A stretch of 64,000 nt of DNA from Micromonospora sp. MP36 (GTDB lineage Bacteria > Actinomycetota > Actinomycetes > Mycobacteriales > Micromonosporaceae), in the NCBI RefSeq assembly GCF_008119785.1, contig NZ_VSFA01000013.1, positions 54,481 through 118,480 on the forward strand, given 5' to 3'. The notes beneath the pieces were generated by a model. That model saw nothing but the letters and a program-made list of their open reading frames with translations, made no database searches and had not been told where the DNA came from. Of this stretch, positions 34,886 through 43,367 are shown piece by piece (position 1 is the stretch's first letter; each line of letters begins with the position of its first letter). The translations under genes were made by a program, and so were the position numbers.

Positions 34886-37444
34886 TCAGGCGCTGCGGGC
34901 GTCCCGGGCGCGGGCCTTCAGCGCGCGGAGCACGCCGTCGCGGCCCTCGGCGACCAGCCGGCGCAGCGGGGCCGGATGCCCCTCGCCCGCCAACCACGTG
35001 TCGGTCGCCGCGACCGTGTCGTCCGCCACCAGGTACGCCGGGTAGGCCAGCTGGGCGAACTCCTGGGCCGGCTCGCTGTCCCGGCTGCCCCAGACCTGGT
35101 CCACCTCGGCGAAGTACTTCTCCCGGTACGGCGCCACCAGGTCGACCTGCGTCGGGTGCGTGAAGCCCTGCAGCAGCGCCCGGTTGCGCCAGTTCGGCAG
35201 CGCCTCCGGGCCGGTGAGCGCCGCCCACACCGCCGCCTTGTTCTCCGCGGTCGGCACCAGGGCGTGGGCGTACGCGGCCTCCCGCTCGCCGCTGGCGGTG
35301 CGGTCCCGGGCCAGCTCGGCCTCCACCTCGGCGGCCCCGGCCGCGCCGTTGGCCACCAGCGACTGCAGCACCCCCCAGCGCAGCTCGGTGTCCACCGTCA
35401 GCCCGGCCGGCACCTCGACGCCGTCCAGCCAGCCGCGCAGCGCCGCCAGGTCCTCGGGGGAACGGGCCGCGGCGGTGTACGCCCGGGCCCAGGCGAGCTG
35501 GAAGCCGCTGCCCGGCTCGGCCGCGAGCAGCGCGGCCCGGGCGGTGCGGGCCAGGTCGGCCCAGCCGGTCGGCGCCCAGGCCGGGTCGGCGTAGAAGGTG
35601 AGCGTGGTGGTCGCCTGGCGCAGCGTGGCGGTGACCAGGTTGATGTCGGTCTCGGCGGGCAGGCCGGCCAGCACGAGCGCGACGTAGTCCCGGGCGGCCA
35701 GCTCGGCGTCCCGGACCATGTCCCAGGCGGCCGTCCAGCACAGCGCCCGGGCCAGCGACGACTCGAAGCCGCCGAGGTGCTGCACCACGGTCGCCATGGA
35801 CCGCTCGTCCAGCCGCAGCTTGGCGTAGGTGAGGTCGTCGTCGTTGAGCAGCAGCACGTCGGCGGCGCGCGTGCCGCGCAGCGCGAACAGCTCCCTCGCC
35901 TCGCCGGTCACGTCCGCCTCGATCCGCTCCCGGCGGACCAGTCGCCCGTCGGTCAGGTCGTAGAGGCCCACCCCGATCCGGTGGGTGCGCAGCGTCGGGT
36001 ATCCCGCCGGCGCCTCCTGGCGGACCAGCACCCGCTCGTAGCTGCCGTCGGCGCCGATCGTGACCTCCGGGCGCAGCGTGTTGACCTGCGCGGTCTCCAG
36101 CCACTGGGCGGCGAACTTGCGCAGCTCCCGGCCGGAGGCCGCCTCCAGCTCGGCGAGCAGGTCGTCGAAGGTGGCGTTGCCCCAGGCGTGCTTGCCGAAG
36201 TAGGCCCGCAGGCCGGCCAGGAACGGCCCCTCGCCGACGTACGCGACGAGCTGCTTGAGCACGCTGGCGCCCTTGGCGTACGTGATGCCGTCGAAGTTGA
36301 CCTCGACCGCCTCCAGGTCCGGCATGTCGCAGTAGACCGGGTGGGTGGAGGAGAGCTGGTCCTGCCGGTAGCCCCAGTTCTTGCGGATCGACAGGAAGGT
36401 CGTCCACGCGTCGTGGAACCGGGTGGCGTTGGTGTTGCACCAGTGGCTGGCCCACTCGGCGAACGACTCGTTCAGCCACAGGTCGTTCCACCAGCGCATG
36501 GTGACCAGGTCGCCGAACCACATGTGGGCCAGTTCGTGCAGGATCGTGTTGGCGCGCTGCTCGTACTCGAAGTCGGTGACCTGCGAGCGGAAGATGTAGT
36601 GCGACTCGGCGTGCGTGACGCAGCCGAAGTTCTCCATCGCGCCGGCGTTGAAGTCCGGCACCCAGAGCTGGTCGTACTTGGGCAGCGGGTAGCGCACCCC
36701 GAACTTCTCGTGGAAGAAGTCGAAGCCCTGCTTGGTGATCAGGAACAGGTCGTCCGGGTCCAGGTACTGCGCCATCGAGGCCCGGCAGTAGACGCCCAGG
36801 TCGATGCCGTCGTGGCTGTCCCGCACCTCGTGGTACGGCCCCGCGCAGAGCGCGGTGATGTAGGTGCTCATCCGCGCCGACTCGGCGAAGTGGACGGTCT
36901 TGAGCGCCTCCCCGGCCGGCTCCTCCCGCGCCACCGGCATGTTGGACACCACCCGCCAGTGGTCGGGCACGGTGGCGTGCCAGGTGTAGACGCTCTTCAG
37001 GTCGGGCTGGTCGAAGCAGGCGTACACCCGCTGCGCGTCCGCCGTCTCGAACTGGCTGTAGAGGTAGGTCTCGCCGTCGACCGGGTCGACCGTGCGGTGC
37101 AGCCCCTGGCCGCTGTTCGAATACGCGAAGTCCGCGTCCACCACGAGGACGTTCTCCGCCGCCAGGCCGGGCAGGGTCAGCCCCTTCTCCGCCGACCAGC
37201 CGGAGATGTCCACGGGCTCGCCGTTGAGCGTGGCGGACCGGACCGAGTCGGCGGCCACCTCGATGAAGCTGCTCGCTCCCGGCTCGGCGCAGCGGAACCG
37301 GACCTCGGTCACCGAGCGGAACGTGCGGCCGGTGGCGGCCTGCACGGCGGTGGACAGGTCAAGGCTGATGTCGTACCCGGTCACGTCGAGCAGGCGGGCC
37401 CGCTCGGTGGCCTCGACCTGGGTCAGGTTGCGCACTCCCGGCAC
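34886..37444 (-). CDS. pepN: Aminopeptidase N (M1 family)
   Basis: An 852-residue zinc aminopeptidase. The exopeptidase motif GAMENFGCVTH precedes the zinc site HELAHMWFGDLVTMRWWNDL with the third ligand in WLNESFAEW (HExxH-x18-E) near residue 304. A C-terminal ERAP1-like helical domain follows. It trims neutral or basic N-terminal residues from peptides in the cytoplasm and probably acts downstream of the Clp proteases also encoded in this window. The GTG at 37444 has GGAG seven bases upstream; two nearby GTGs (37462 and 37435) are alternatives. Confidence 0.96.
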   Translation of the reverse strand: MPGVRNLTQVEATERARLLDVTGYDISLDLSTAVQAATGRTFRSVTEVRFRCAEPGASSFIEVAADSVRSATLNGEPVDISGWSAEKGLTLPGLAAENVLVVDADFAYSNSGQGLHRTVDPVDGETYLYSQFETADAQRVYACFDQPDLKSVYTWHATVPDHWRVVSNMPVAREEPAGEALKTVHFAESARMSTYITALCAGPYHEVRDSHDGIDLGVYCRASMAQYLDPDDLFLITKQGFDFFHEKFGVRYPLPKYDQLWVPDFNAGAMENFGCVTHAESHYIFRSQVTDFEYEQRANTILHELAHMWFGDLVTMRWWNDLWLNESFAEWASHWCNTNATRFHDAWTTFLSIRKNWGYRQDQLSSTHPVYCDMPDLEAVEVNFDGITYAKGASVLKQLVAYVGEGPFLAGLRAYFGKHAWGNATFDDLLAELEAASGRELRKFAAQWLETAQVNTLRPEVTIGADGSYERVLVRQEAPAGYPTLRTHRIGVGLYDLTDGRLVRRERIEADVTGEARELFALRGTRAADVLLLNDDDLTYAKLRLDERSMATVVQHLGGFESSLARALCWTAAWDMVRDAELAARDYVALVLAGLPAETDINLVTATLRQATTTLTFYADPAWAPTGWADLARTARAALLAAEPGSGFQLAWARAYTAAARSPEDLAALRGWLDGVEVPAGLTVDTELRWGVLQSLVANGAAGAAEVEAELARDRTASGEREAAYAHALVPTAENKAAVWAALTGPEALPNWRNRALLQGFTHPTQVDLVAPYREKYFAEVDQVWGSRDSEPAQEFAQLAYPAYLVADDTVAATDTWLAGEGHPAPLRRLVAEGRDGVLRALKARARDARSA

Positions 37445-37658
37445 TGTTCGTCTCCATCCCACTCTTTATCGCCGCGCCCGCGGCGCCGGCCCGCCCGGCC
37501 CGCTCGTGACGGCCGGTCCGCACCGAGTCTTCCATGCGATGACACCCTCGGTGGTCGAGGTCACGCTCTCATTCCGGTACCGGTCGATGCCGCCCGGGGT
37601 GAGGATCGGAGGGAAGGCGCCGGAGGTCCGGCGCGCGGAGTCGTGAAGGGATATCACC

Positions 37659-38282
37659 GTGACCGAACGTGTCGCAGTGGACATGTGGTTCGACCCGATG
37701 TGCCCGTGGGCGTGGATCACCTCGCGCTGGCTGCTGGAGGTCGAGAAGGTCCGGGAGGTGGAGATCCGCTTCCACGTGATGAGCCTCTCCGTGCTCAACG
37801 AGGGGCGCGAGCTGCCCGAGCAGTACCAGGACCTGATGGAGAAGGGCTGGGGCCCGGTGCGGGTCTGCATCGCGGTGGAGCAGGCGCACGGCGGGGAGAC
37901 GCTGGCGAAGCTCTACACCGCGATGGGCAACCGGATCCACCTGGGCAAGGAGGAACTCGGCCGGGACATGCTGGTCGGCGCGCTGACCGACGTCGGGCTG
38001 GACCCGGCGCTCGCCGACGCCGCCGAGACGAGCGCGTACGACGAGGCGCTGCGGGCCAGCCACGAGGCGGGCATGCGGCCGGTCGGCACCGAGGTCGGCA
38101 CCCCGGTGATCCACGCCCCGGGCCCGGACGGCGGCCAGGTCGCCTTCTTCGGCCCGGTGATCACCCCGGCCCCGAAGGGCGAGGCGGCCGGCCGGCTCTG
38201 GGACGGCGTGCTGCTGGTCGCCGGCACCCCCGGCTTCTACGAGCTCAAGCGAACCCGGGAGCTGGGCCCCATCTTCGACTGA
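37659..38282 (+). CDS. DsbA-family mycothiol-linked oxidoreductase (Rv2466c-like)
   Basis: A 207-residue thioredoxin-fold protein with DMWFDPMCPWAWITSRW at the N-terminus and the family's GTEVGTPVIHAPGP loop before the cis-Pro region. The active site reads Cys15-Pro-Trp-Ala18: the nucleophilic cysteine is present but the second cysteine of a CxxC is replaced by alanine, so it would work by a monothiol mechanism with mycothiol. It is divergent from pepN, as in mycobacteria. GTG start; weak Shine-Dalgarno site. Confidence 0.88.
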   Translation: MTERVAVDMWFDPMCPWAWITSRWLLEVEKVREVEIRFHVMSLSVLNEGRELPEQYQDLMEKGWGPVRVCIAVEQAHGGETLAKLYTAMGNRIHLGKEELGRDMLVGALTDVGLDPALADAAETSAYDEALRASHEAGMRPVGTEVGTPVIHAPGPDGGQVAFFGPVITPAPKGEAAGRLWDGVLLVAGTPGFYELKRTRELGPIFD

Positions 38283-38309
38283 GCGGCAAGGCAGGGCGGT
38301 TGGCGCTTT

Positions 38310-38334
38310 CGATAGCGCAGGGCCCCTTGTTGAC
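38310..38334 (-). repeat. Palindromic family B half-element, left copy
   Basis: Read on the minus strand the motif is GTCAACAAGGGGCCCTGCGC followed by TATCG. It faces the copy at 38841-38866 in inverted orientation, the pair enclosing one open reading frame. It lies 28 bases after the DsbA-family gene stop. Confidence 0.55.
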
Positions 38335-38448
38335 ACCTTCGCGACCCCGCGGCGCCGGCGTCACCCCGGCGGCGCGGGGTTCGTTTCACCAGGTGTCCCA
38401 GCCGGCGGCCCGTGGGGCCGCACCCCGGCAGCTCCTGGAGGCGTTCCC

Positions 38449-38835
38449 ATGGCTAAGCACCGCCGCCTGCCCGACGACGCGCCGGTGACGGCGACCGCGG
38501 ACTCCGGTGCGACGTACTGGTCCGTGGCCGAGGGCGACTGGCCGGCCGTCGAGCCGACCCTGCCACCCGAGATGGCCGACCTGCTGGCCCCGCCGATCGT
38601 GGTCGGCGTCGCCCGGGTGGTGGCGACCTCCCGGATGACTCCGCCCGCCGACGCGGACCTCCCGCCCCGGACCACCGGCGGGATCCGGTCCGGCGCCGCC
38701 GCCGGCCGTCCGGTGCCGGGAGCGACGACGGTACGCCTCGCCGCGCCCGCCGCGTCCCGGCCGACCACCCCGGCTCCCGGCCGCCGTCCGGCCCCCGGCC
38801 GGCACCGCAACGCCGGCGCCGACCGCACCGCCTGA
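38449..38835 (+). CDS. Hypothetical protein between inverted repeats
   Basis: A 128-residue protein that I do not recognise. The first half (AKHRRLPDDAP, YWSVAEGDWPAVEPTLPPEMADLLAPP) looks like ordinary protein; the second half is low-complexity Pro/Ala/Arg. GGAG lies seven bases before the ATG, a proper ribosome-binding site. It is bracketed by inverted family B motifs (38310-38334 and 38841-38866). No signal peptide or membrane helix. It may be lineage-specific. Confidence 0.5.
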   Translation: MAKHRRLPDDAPVTATADSGATYWSVAEGDWPAVEPTLPPEMADLLAPPIVVGVARVVATSRMTPPADADLPPRTTGGIRSGAAAGRPVPGATTVRLAAPAASRPTTPAPGRRPAPGRHRNAGADRTA

Positions 38836-38840
38836 CGGCG

Positions 38841-38866
38841 GTCAGGAAGGGGGCCCTGCGCTACCG
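38841..38866 (+). repeat. Palindromic family B half-element, right copy
   Basis: GTCAGGAAGGGGGCCCTGCG followed by CTACCG begins six bases after the stop of the enclosed gene. It is the inverted match of 38310-38334. Its GTCAGGAAGGGGGCCCTG core also matches the left arm in cysG (5682-5698, opposite strand). Confidence 0.6.
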
Positions 38867-38957
38867 AATGCCTTGACCAGCGGCCACTCCTTTCATCTGG
38901 TGGAAGCGGCGAGGGTCCGGCGCGGCGGGGCGGGTGGCGCGGGTAGCGTCAGCGGGC

Positions 38958-40157
38958 ATGACGGTCGTGCATCCGATCGCCCGGGCCTGGATCACCACTG
39001 GCGGCACCGGCGCGCAGAACTACGACGAGTTCGCCGACGACGCGGAGATCACCGCCATCGTCGAGGCGAATCCGCACAGTGCCCTCGGCATCGAGATGCC
39101 CCACCGGGCGCCCGGCAGCGTCGGAAAGTCCTTCCTCGACGCGCTCCCCGACGCGGTGGCCCGCCTCGCCGAGGCCAAGGCGGACGGCAGCTACACCCCG
39201 GCCGAGCAGGTCGTGGTGCTCTACCGGATCAGCGCGCCCGGCGAGGAGCCCGCGTACGGGCTGTTCGCCATGGTCGACACCGATCAGATCTCCACCCGGG
39301 CCGACGAGCCCGGCCTGGTGATCCGCAACGAGGACGTCTTCATCGCCAAGGTGCGGGAGCGGGTCGCCCTGGCCGAGGCGCTGGGCCACCTGCTCTCGCC
39401 CGTACTCCTGCTGCAGACCGGGCGGGGCGACGAGCTGCACGCCGCGCTCGCGGCGGCGACCGAGGCGGCCGGCGCGCCCGCCGCGACCGACGTCGACCAG
39501 GCCGGGCGGACGCACGCCATCTGGCTGCTGGGCCCCGGCCCGGAGCAGGACGAGCTGACCGCCCTCGCCGGCGGCGGGGAGCTGGTGGTCGCCGACGGCA
39601 ACCACCGCAGCCTGGCCGCCCAGACCGGCGGCCTGTCCCGCTTCCTCTCGGTGATCACCACGCCCGCCTCGGTCGCCATCCAGCCCTACAACCGGCTGGT
39701 CAGCGAGCTGACCAGCCGCCCGGAGGAGCTGCTCGACCGGCTGCGCGCGGCCGGCGCCGAGATCAGCCCGATCGACGGCCCGGTCGAGGTCCCGGCGGCC
39801 GGCGGCGAGGTCCACCTCTACCTCGCCGGCCGGGGGTACGCGGTAACCCTGCCGCAGGTCGACGGCGACCGGCTGGAGAACCTGGATCACGCGCTGGTCG
39901 AGCGGCTGCTGCTGCGCGACGCGCTCGGCCTCGACCCGGGCGACAAGCGGATCACCTACGTGGGCGGCGACTACCCGGCGAGCTGGCTCACCGGCGAGGT
40001 GGACGCCGGCCGGGCCGAGCTGGCCATCCTGATCGCCCCGGTGACCGTGGACGACTTCGTCGCGGTGAACCTGGCCCGGGAGAAGATGCCGCGCAAGAGC
40101 ACCTGGTTCACCCCGAAGGCGCGCGCCGGCCTGGTCCTGGCCGAGCTGCCGCACTGA
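38958..40157 (+). CDS. DUF1015 family protein
   Basis: A 399-residue cytoplasmic protein of the DUF1015 family. Visible family segments include IEMPHRAPGSVGKSFLDALPDAV (family Pro/His region), VVLYRISAPG, VRERVALAEALGHLLSPVLLL, ELVVADGNHRSLAAQTG (the DGHHR-like motif) and the C-terminal MPRKSTWFTPKARAGLVLAEL. Members occur in serine/threonine or amino-acid metabolism clusters but the reaction is not established. ATG at 38958 gives the standard N-terminus (VVHPIARAWIT). Precedes rpiB by 72 bases. Confidence 0.85.
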   Translation: MTVVHPIARAWITTGGTGAQNYDEFADDAEITAIVEANPHSALGIEMPHRAPGSVGKSFLDALPDAVARLAEAKADGSYTPAEQVVVLYRISAPGEEPAYGLFAMVDTDQISTRADEPGLVIRNEDVFIAKVRERVALAEALGHLLSPVLLLQTGRGDELHAALAAATEAAGAPAATDVDQAGRTHAIWLLGPGPEQDELTALAGGGELVVADGNHRSLAAQTGGLSRFLSVITTPASVAIQPYNRLVSELTSRPEELLDRLRAAGAEISPIDGPVEVPAAGGEVHLYLAGRGYAVTLPQVDGDRLENLDHALVERLLLRDALGLDPGDKRITYVGGDYPASWLTGEVDAGRAELAILIAPVTVDDFVAVNLAREKMPRKSTWFTPKARAGLVLAELPH

Positions 40158-40229
40158 TCCTGTGACGAATCCGCCTCCGTGCCGCCGCCCGCGCGACGGC
40201 GCGGAGGCCGGCCTGACAGACTGCGCGGT

Positions 40230-40700
40230 ATGCGCGTCTACCTGGGATCCGATCACGCCGGTTTCGAGCTGAAGGGGCACCTGGCCAACCACCTGGCCAA
40301 GCAGGGGTACGAGGTGGTCGACGTGGGCCCGCACGGCTACGACCCGGACGACGACTACCCCGCCTTCTGCCTGCACACCGGCGACCGGGTGGCGGGCGAC
40401 CCGGGCAGCCTCGGGGTGGTCATCGGCGGCTCCGGCAACGGCGAGCAGATCGCGGCCAACAAGATCGCCGGGGTCCGGGCCGCCCTCGCCTGGAACATCG
40501 ACACCGCCCAGCTGGCCCGGGAGCACAACGACGCCAACATCATCGCCGTCGGCGCCCGCCAGCACACCCTGGACGAGGCGACCGCCCTGGTGGAGGCGTT
40601 CCTGACCACCCCGTTCTCGGGCAACCCGCGGCACGCCCGCCGGATCGCCCAGATGGCCGCGTACGAGCAGAGCCGCGAGCTGCCCGAACTGCCCGCCTGA
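40230..40700 (+). CDS. rpiB: Ribose-5-phosphate isomerase B
   Basis: A 156-residue RpiB/LacAB protein interconverting ribose 5-phosphate and ribulose 5-phosphate. N-terminal MRVYLGSDHAGFELKGHL carries the substrate-binding Asp-His; GVVIGGSGNGEQIAANKIAGVRAALAWN holds the anion-binding loop with the Ser/Gly replacing Cys found in other RpiB, as in mycobacterial forms that use a glutamate base (GNGEQIAAN). Length standard. Converges with the gene at 40705. Confidence 0.95.
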   Translation: MRVYLGSDHAGFELKGHLANHLAKQGYEVVDVGPHGYDPDDDYPAFCLHTGDRVAGDPGSLGVVIGGSGNGEQIAANKIAGVRAALAWNIDTAQLAREHNDANIIAVGARQHTLDEATALVEAFLTTPFSGNPRHARRIAQMAAYEQSRELPELPA

Positions 40701-40704
40701 CGGG

Positions 40705-41184
40705 TTACCGGTTCGGGCGGGGGAGTTCCTCGCGGGGCACCCAGTTGCGCCGGACGAGCACGACGCGGGCCTCGGCCTCGGCCAGGTCCGCGTCGGTCGG
40801 CCGGGCGGCGTCCCGCGCGCGCAGCGCGGCGGTCACGCTCACCTGCGAGGACCCGGAGCCGACCAGGCCGCGCAACCCCCGCTCGCCCTCCTCCGCGGCA
40901 GGACCGCCGCGGCGCCCCCGGGGCTCCGACAACTCCAGCTCGGCGCGTCTGACGCCGCGCCGCGACCTGGAGCCGTCGTCCGACAACTCCGGCTCGGCGC
41001 GTCTGACGCCGCGCCGCGACCTGGCGCTGTCGTCGTGCACCGCGGCCGTGCTCGCGGTCGGCCCGTCGGCGAAGGTGTCGGCGGGCTCATGCCGGCCGGT
41101 CCGTCCGGCGGCAGCTTCGCCGTCCGGCATCCCGACCTCGCCGTGGTGCCGCAGTCGGCGGCGCCGTCGCTCCGCATCACCCAT
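40705..41184 (-). CDS. Hypothetical protein carrying two in-frame palindromic repeat units
   Basis: A 159-residue protein. The C-terminal 50 residues (SGSSQVSVTAALRARDAARP, then DADLAEAEARVVLVRRNWVP) look like genuine conserved sequence. The middle holds two 18-residue repeats, each S-R-S-R-R-G-V-R-R-A-E-(L/P)-E-L-S, encoded by the tandem palindromic units at 40927-41034. The N-terminal part is low-complexity and the start codon (ATG 41184) is uncertain. No known domain. Without the insertion the protein would be about 120 residues. It faces rpiB with only a 4-base gap. Confidence 0.6.
   Translation of the reverse strand: MGDAERRRRRLRHHGEVGMPDGEAAAGRTGRHEPADTFADGPTASTAAVHDDSARSRRGVRRAEPELSDDGSRSRRGVRRAELELSEPRGRRGGPAAEEGERGLRGLVGSGSSQVSVTAALRARDAARPTDADLAEAEARVVLVRRNWVPREELPRPNR
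40927..41034 (-). repeat. Two tandem palindromic family A units inside a gene
   Basis: Units at 40927-40980 and 40981-41034 have an exact 54-base period (18 codons). They share CGACAACTCC at the start and TCGGCGCGTCTGACGCCGCG in the middle and differ at a few positions. The CTCCAG stem of the first unit pairs across the dyad with CTGGAG. Read in the gene's frame (minus strand) they give the same peptide as the copy in cobT. Confidence 0.75.
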
Positions 41185-41309
41185 CCCCCGACCGTACGCC
41201 CCCCACCGCTGATCGCGCCCGCCCGACCAGAGCCGGCGATCATGGAGTTGACGGTGGCGTACCGGGGGAATGGCGCCGTCAACCTCATGATCGGGGTGGT
41301 GGCGGCCGG

Positions 41310-42530
41310 TCAGAAGACCTCCATCGGGGCCGGGGCGCGGTGCCAGCCGAGGGCCGGCGCCACCTCGGCCACCGTACCCGGCACCAGTTCACGGACCCGG
41401 CCGGCGGCGGCGAGCGCGCCCAGGCCGGACCCGCCCAGGTAGACCTCGCCGAGGGCGCGCACGTCGCAGGCGAGCCGGGCGGGCGCGTCGGTCGCCTCGC
41501 ACCGGGCTCCGGACGGACCGCCGACCAGCCGCCACCGGCCGGTGTTCGCCGGCAGCAGGTCGTCGGCGACCTCGAACACCACGTCCACGTCGGCGGCGTA
41601 CCGGCGGGCGGCCAGCGCGGCCGGGACGTCCACGACGCGTACCCAGAGGGCGTCGGAGAGGTGGGCGCCGAGTTGCCGCGGCTCGTTCACCAGCCACAGC
41701 AGCGGCTCGTCCACGGCGGCCCGGTCGAAGGACAGCCGCCGGGTCAGGTCGATCGACAACAGCAGCCGCCACAGCGCTTCGTACGCCGCCGGATTCCCGG
41801 CCACCACCTCGTCGACCCGGACCTCGCCGCGCGGGCCGGTCCGGTCCCACTCCTCCTTCGTCCGGTACAGCGCGTACCCGTCCAGACCGTCGGGCCCCTC
41901 GTGCAGCAGCACCCGGCGCTCGGTGGCGCCGCCTCGCAGGCTCGGCACGTCGGCGAGCACGTACGCCCACCACCGCTCGTCCCGCCGTGACCAGCCGGGG
42001 CGGTCGGCACGTACCCGCTCGTACAGCCGGGCCAGCTCGGCCTGGTGCGCGGCCGGCCGGTCCAGGCGGAGCGTGCCCCCGGCGGACGCCGGTTCCGGCA
42101 GCCGCAGCTCGCTCGTGTCGCAGGTCAGCGTGTACCGCTGGGCGGCCAGGCCGTAGCCGAAGCGGGGGTAGATGCGACCCTCGCTGGCCCAGAGCACCGC
42201 GACCGGTTCGCGGCCGGCGTCGCGGATCTCGGTGAGCTGCCGGCGCATCAGGCCGGTGAGCAGGCCCCGGCGGCGGTGGGTCGGGGCGACCGAGACCATC
42301 GTCACGTGCGCCGCCAGCACGGTCGCGCCCGGCACGGTCAGCTCGCGGCTGAACGCGCCGGCGTGCGCCACGGCGGTGCCGCCGTCGCGGACCAGCAGGG
42401 CGCGTTCGGGCTCGAAGATGGGCCGTTCGATCTCGCGCAGCTCCGGGTCGGAGCCCCCGTGGAAGGCGAGCGCCAGCAGTCCGGCGATGTCGTCGAAGTC
42501 CTCGGCCCGGGGCACCGTTACGTCGATCAT
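41310..42530 (-). CDS. Eis-like GNAT acetyltransferase
   Basis: A 406-residue protein with the Eis architecture: an N-terminal GNAT domain with VTMVSVAPTHRRRGLLTGLM (acetyl-CoA pyrophosphate loop), a second GNAT-like domain, and a C-terminal SCP2-like domain ending in AP-x-EVF, whose C-terminal Phe carboxylate acts as the base in Eis. Eis enzymes acetylate amines, including aminoglycosides at several positions, and host proteins in mycobacteria. ATG 42530 (MIDVTVPRAEDFDDI) is preferred; an ATG 18 bases upstream is possible. Substrate unknown. Confidence 0.88.
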   Translation of the reverse strand: MIDVTVPRAEDFDDIAGLLALAFHGGSDPELREIERPIFEPERALLVRDGGTAVAHAGAFSRELTVPGATVLAAHVTMVSVAPTHRRRGLLTGLMRRQLTEIRDAGREPVAVLWASEGRIYPRFGYGLAAQRYTLTCDTSELRLPEPASAGGTLRLDRPAAHQAELARLYERVRADRPGWSRRDERWWAYVLADVPSLRGGATERRVLLHEGPDGLDGYALYRTKEEWDRTGPRGEVRVDEVVAGNPAAYEALWRLLLSIDLTRRLSFDRAAVDEPLLWLVNEPRQLGAHLSDALWVRVVDVPAALAARRYAADVDVVFEVADDLLPANTGRWRLVGGPSGARCEATDAPARLACDVRALGEVYLGGSGLGALAAAGRVRELVPGTVAEVAPALGWHRAPAPMEVF

Positions 42531-42629
42531 CGGATGTGTGTAACCCATCCCCTTCGGGGTCGGCGACCGATTTGCCGGCTCGCTACCCTCGGAACCGTGG
42601 CCGGCGTCGGTCGAGGGGGAGGACACGAG

Positions 42630-43169
42630 ATGGCGGACCAGACACAGCCGTGGGCCGAGCGCACCGTGGAGGTGCCGCCGCAGCCCGGTGTCGGGGTGGT
42701 GCCACCGCAGCGGGACGCGTTCCGGCGTGGGGTGGCCGCGGTGGGGCAGCCGCGTACGTCGCGGACCGAGCAGTTCTCCACCGTCGACCCGACGACGGAC
42801 TGGTCCGGTGGCTCCACCCCGCGCCGGCCGATGGCCTGGCACCTGGCCCAGCTGCGCCGGGGCGGCGAGTGGAGCGCGGCCGGTGTCCTGTTCGCCTTCG
42901 TCTGCTGGGGCATCTGGGCGATCTCCGGCCGTGGCGACCTCGGCGCCCCGCTGCTCACCTTCGTGCTCAGCCTGCTCACGGCCGCCGGCCTCTTCGCGCT
43001 CGCCCGCCTGCTCGGCCGGCTCGTGTGGGAGCGGCAGCTGGGCCGGGTACGCCGCAGCGCGCGCGGCGCCCACCTGGTGACGGCGCTCTTCCTGGCCGGT
43101 GTGGGGGTCGCCTACCTGCAGCAGACCGAGTGGGTGGTGGCCGCCTGGAACTGGGTCACCGGCAACTGA
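42630..43169 (+). CDS. Membrane protein of unknown function
   Basis: A 179-residue protein with about 80 hydrophilic N-terminal residues (Pro/Thr-rich; includes RTEQFSTVDPTTDWSGG) and three hydrophobic helices (WSAAGVLFAFVCWGIWAI, LLTFVLSLLTAAGLFALARL, LVTALFLAGVGVAYL). GGGGGAGG lies seven bases upstream of the ATG. It resembles small actinobacterial membrane proteins without assigned function. Divergent from the Eis-like gene. Confidence 0.75.
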   Translation: MADQTQPWAERTVEVPPQPGVGVVPPQRDAFRRGVAAVGQPRTSRTEQFSTVDPTTDWSGGSTPRRPMAWHLAQLRRGGEWSAAGVLFAFVCWGIWAISGRGDLGAPLLTFVLSLLTAAGLFALARLLGRLVWERQLGRVRRSARGAHLVTALFLAGVGVAYLQQTEWVVAAWNWVTGN

Positions 43170-43336
43170 TCCGCCGTGGCGGCGGGCGGGTCGGCGTTGC
43201 GCCGCCCGCCCGCGCGCCCGGTCGCGGGATGCCGCGACGCCGGTCGTCACTCCACCAGGACGGGGTCGCCTTACCCGGCTTTGCCCGGTTCATCCGTCGC
43301 CCGGTGGGCTGAGCCACCCCTGCCTGGGCAGACCTG

Positions 43337-43357
43337 CGGCCGCCGTTTCGGCGGCCG
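43337..43357. terminator. Hairpin downstream of the Hsp70-like gene
   Basis: CGGCCGCCG, TTT, CGGCGGCCG is a perfect 9-bp stem 10 bases past the minus-strand stop at 43368. The gap between the convergent genes (43170-43367) also contains a GC-rich inverted repeat (GCGGGCGGG near 43181 with CCGCCCGC near 43201) that could end the plus-strand gene. No gene in this gap. Confidence 0.6.
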
Positions 43358-43367
43358 GGTGGGTGGG

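Noticed and set aside
34976..38488. 1170-codon open frame opposite pepN running into the DsbA-family gene
   Set aside because: It crosses two well-supported genes on either strand, is low-complexity and lacks any domain.
40927..41034. A CRISPR array
   Set aside because: Only two units, directly abutting without spacers, and no cas genes are present in the window.
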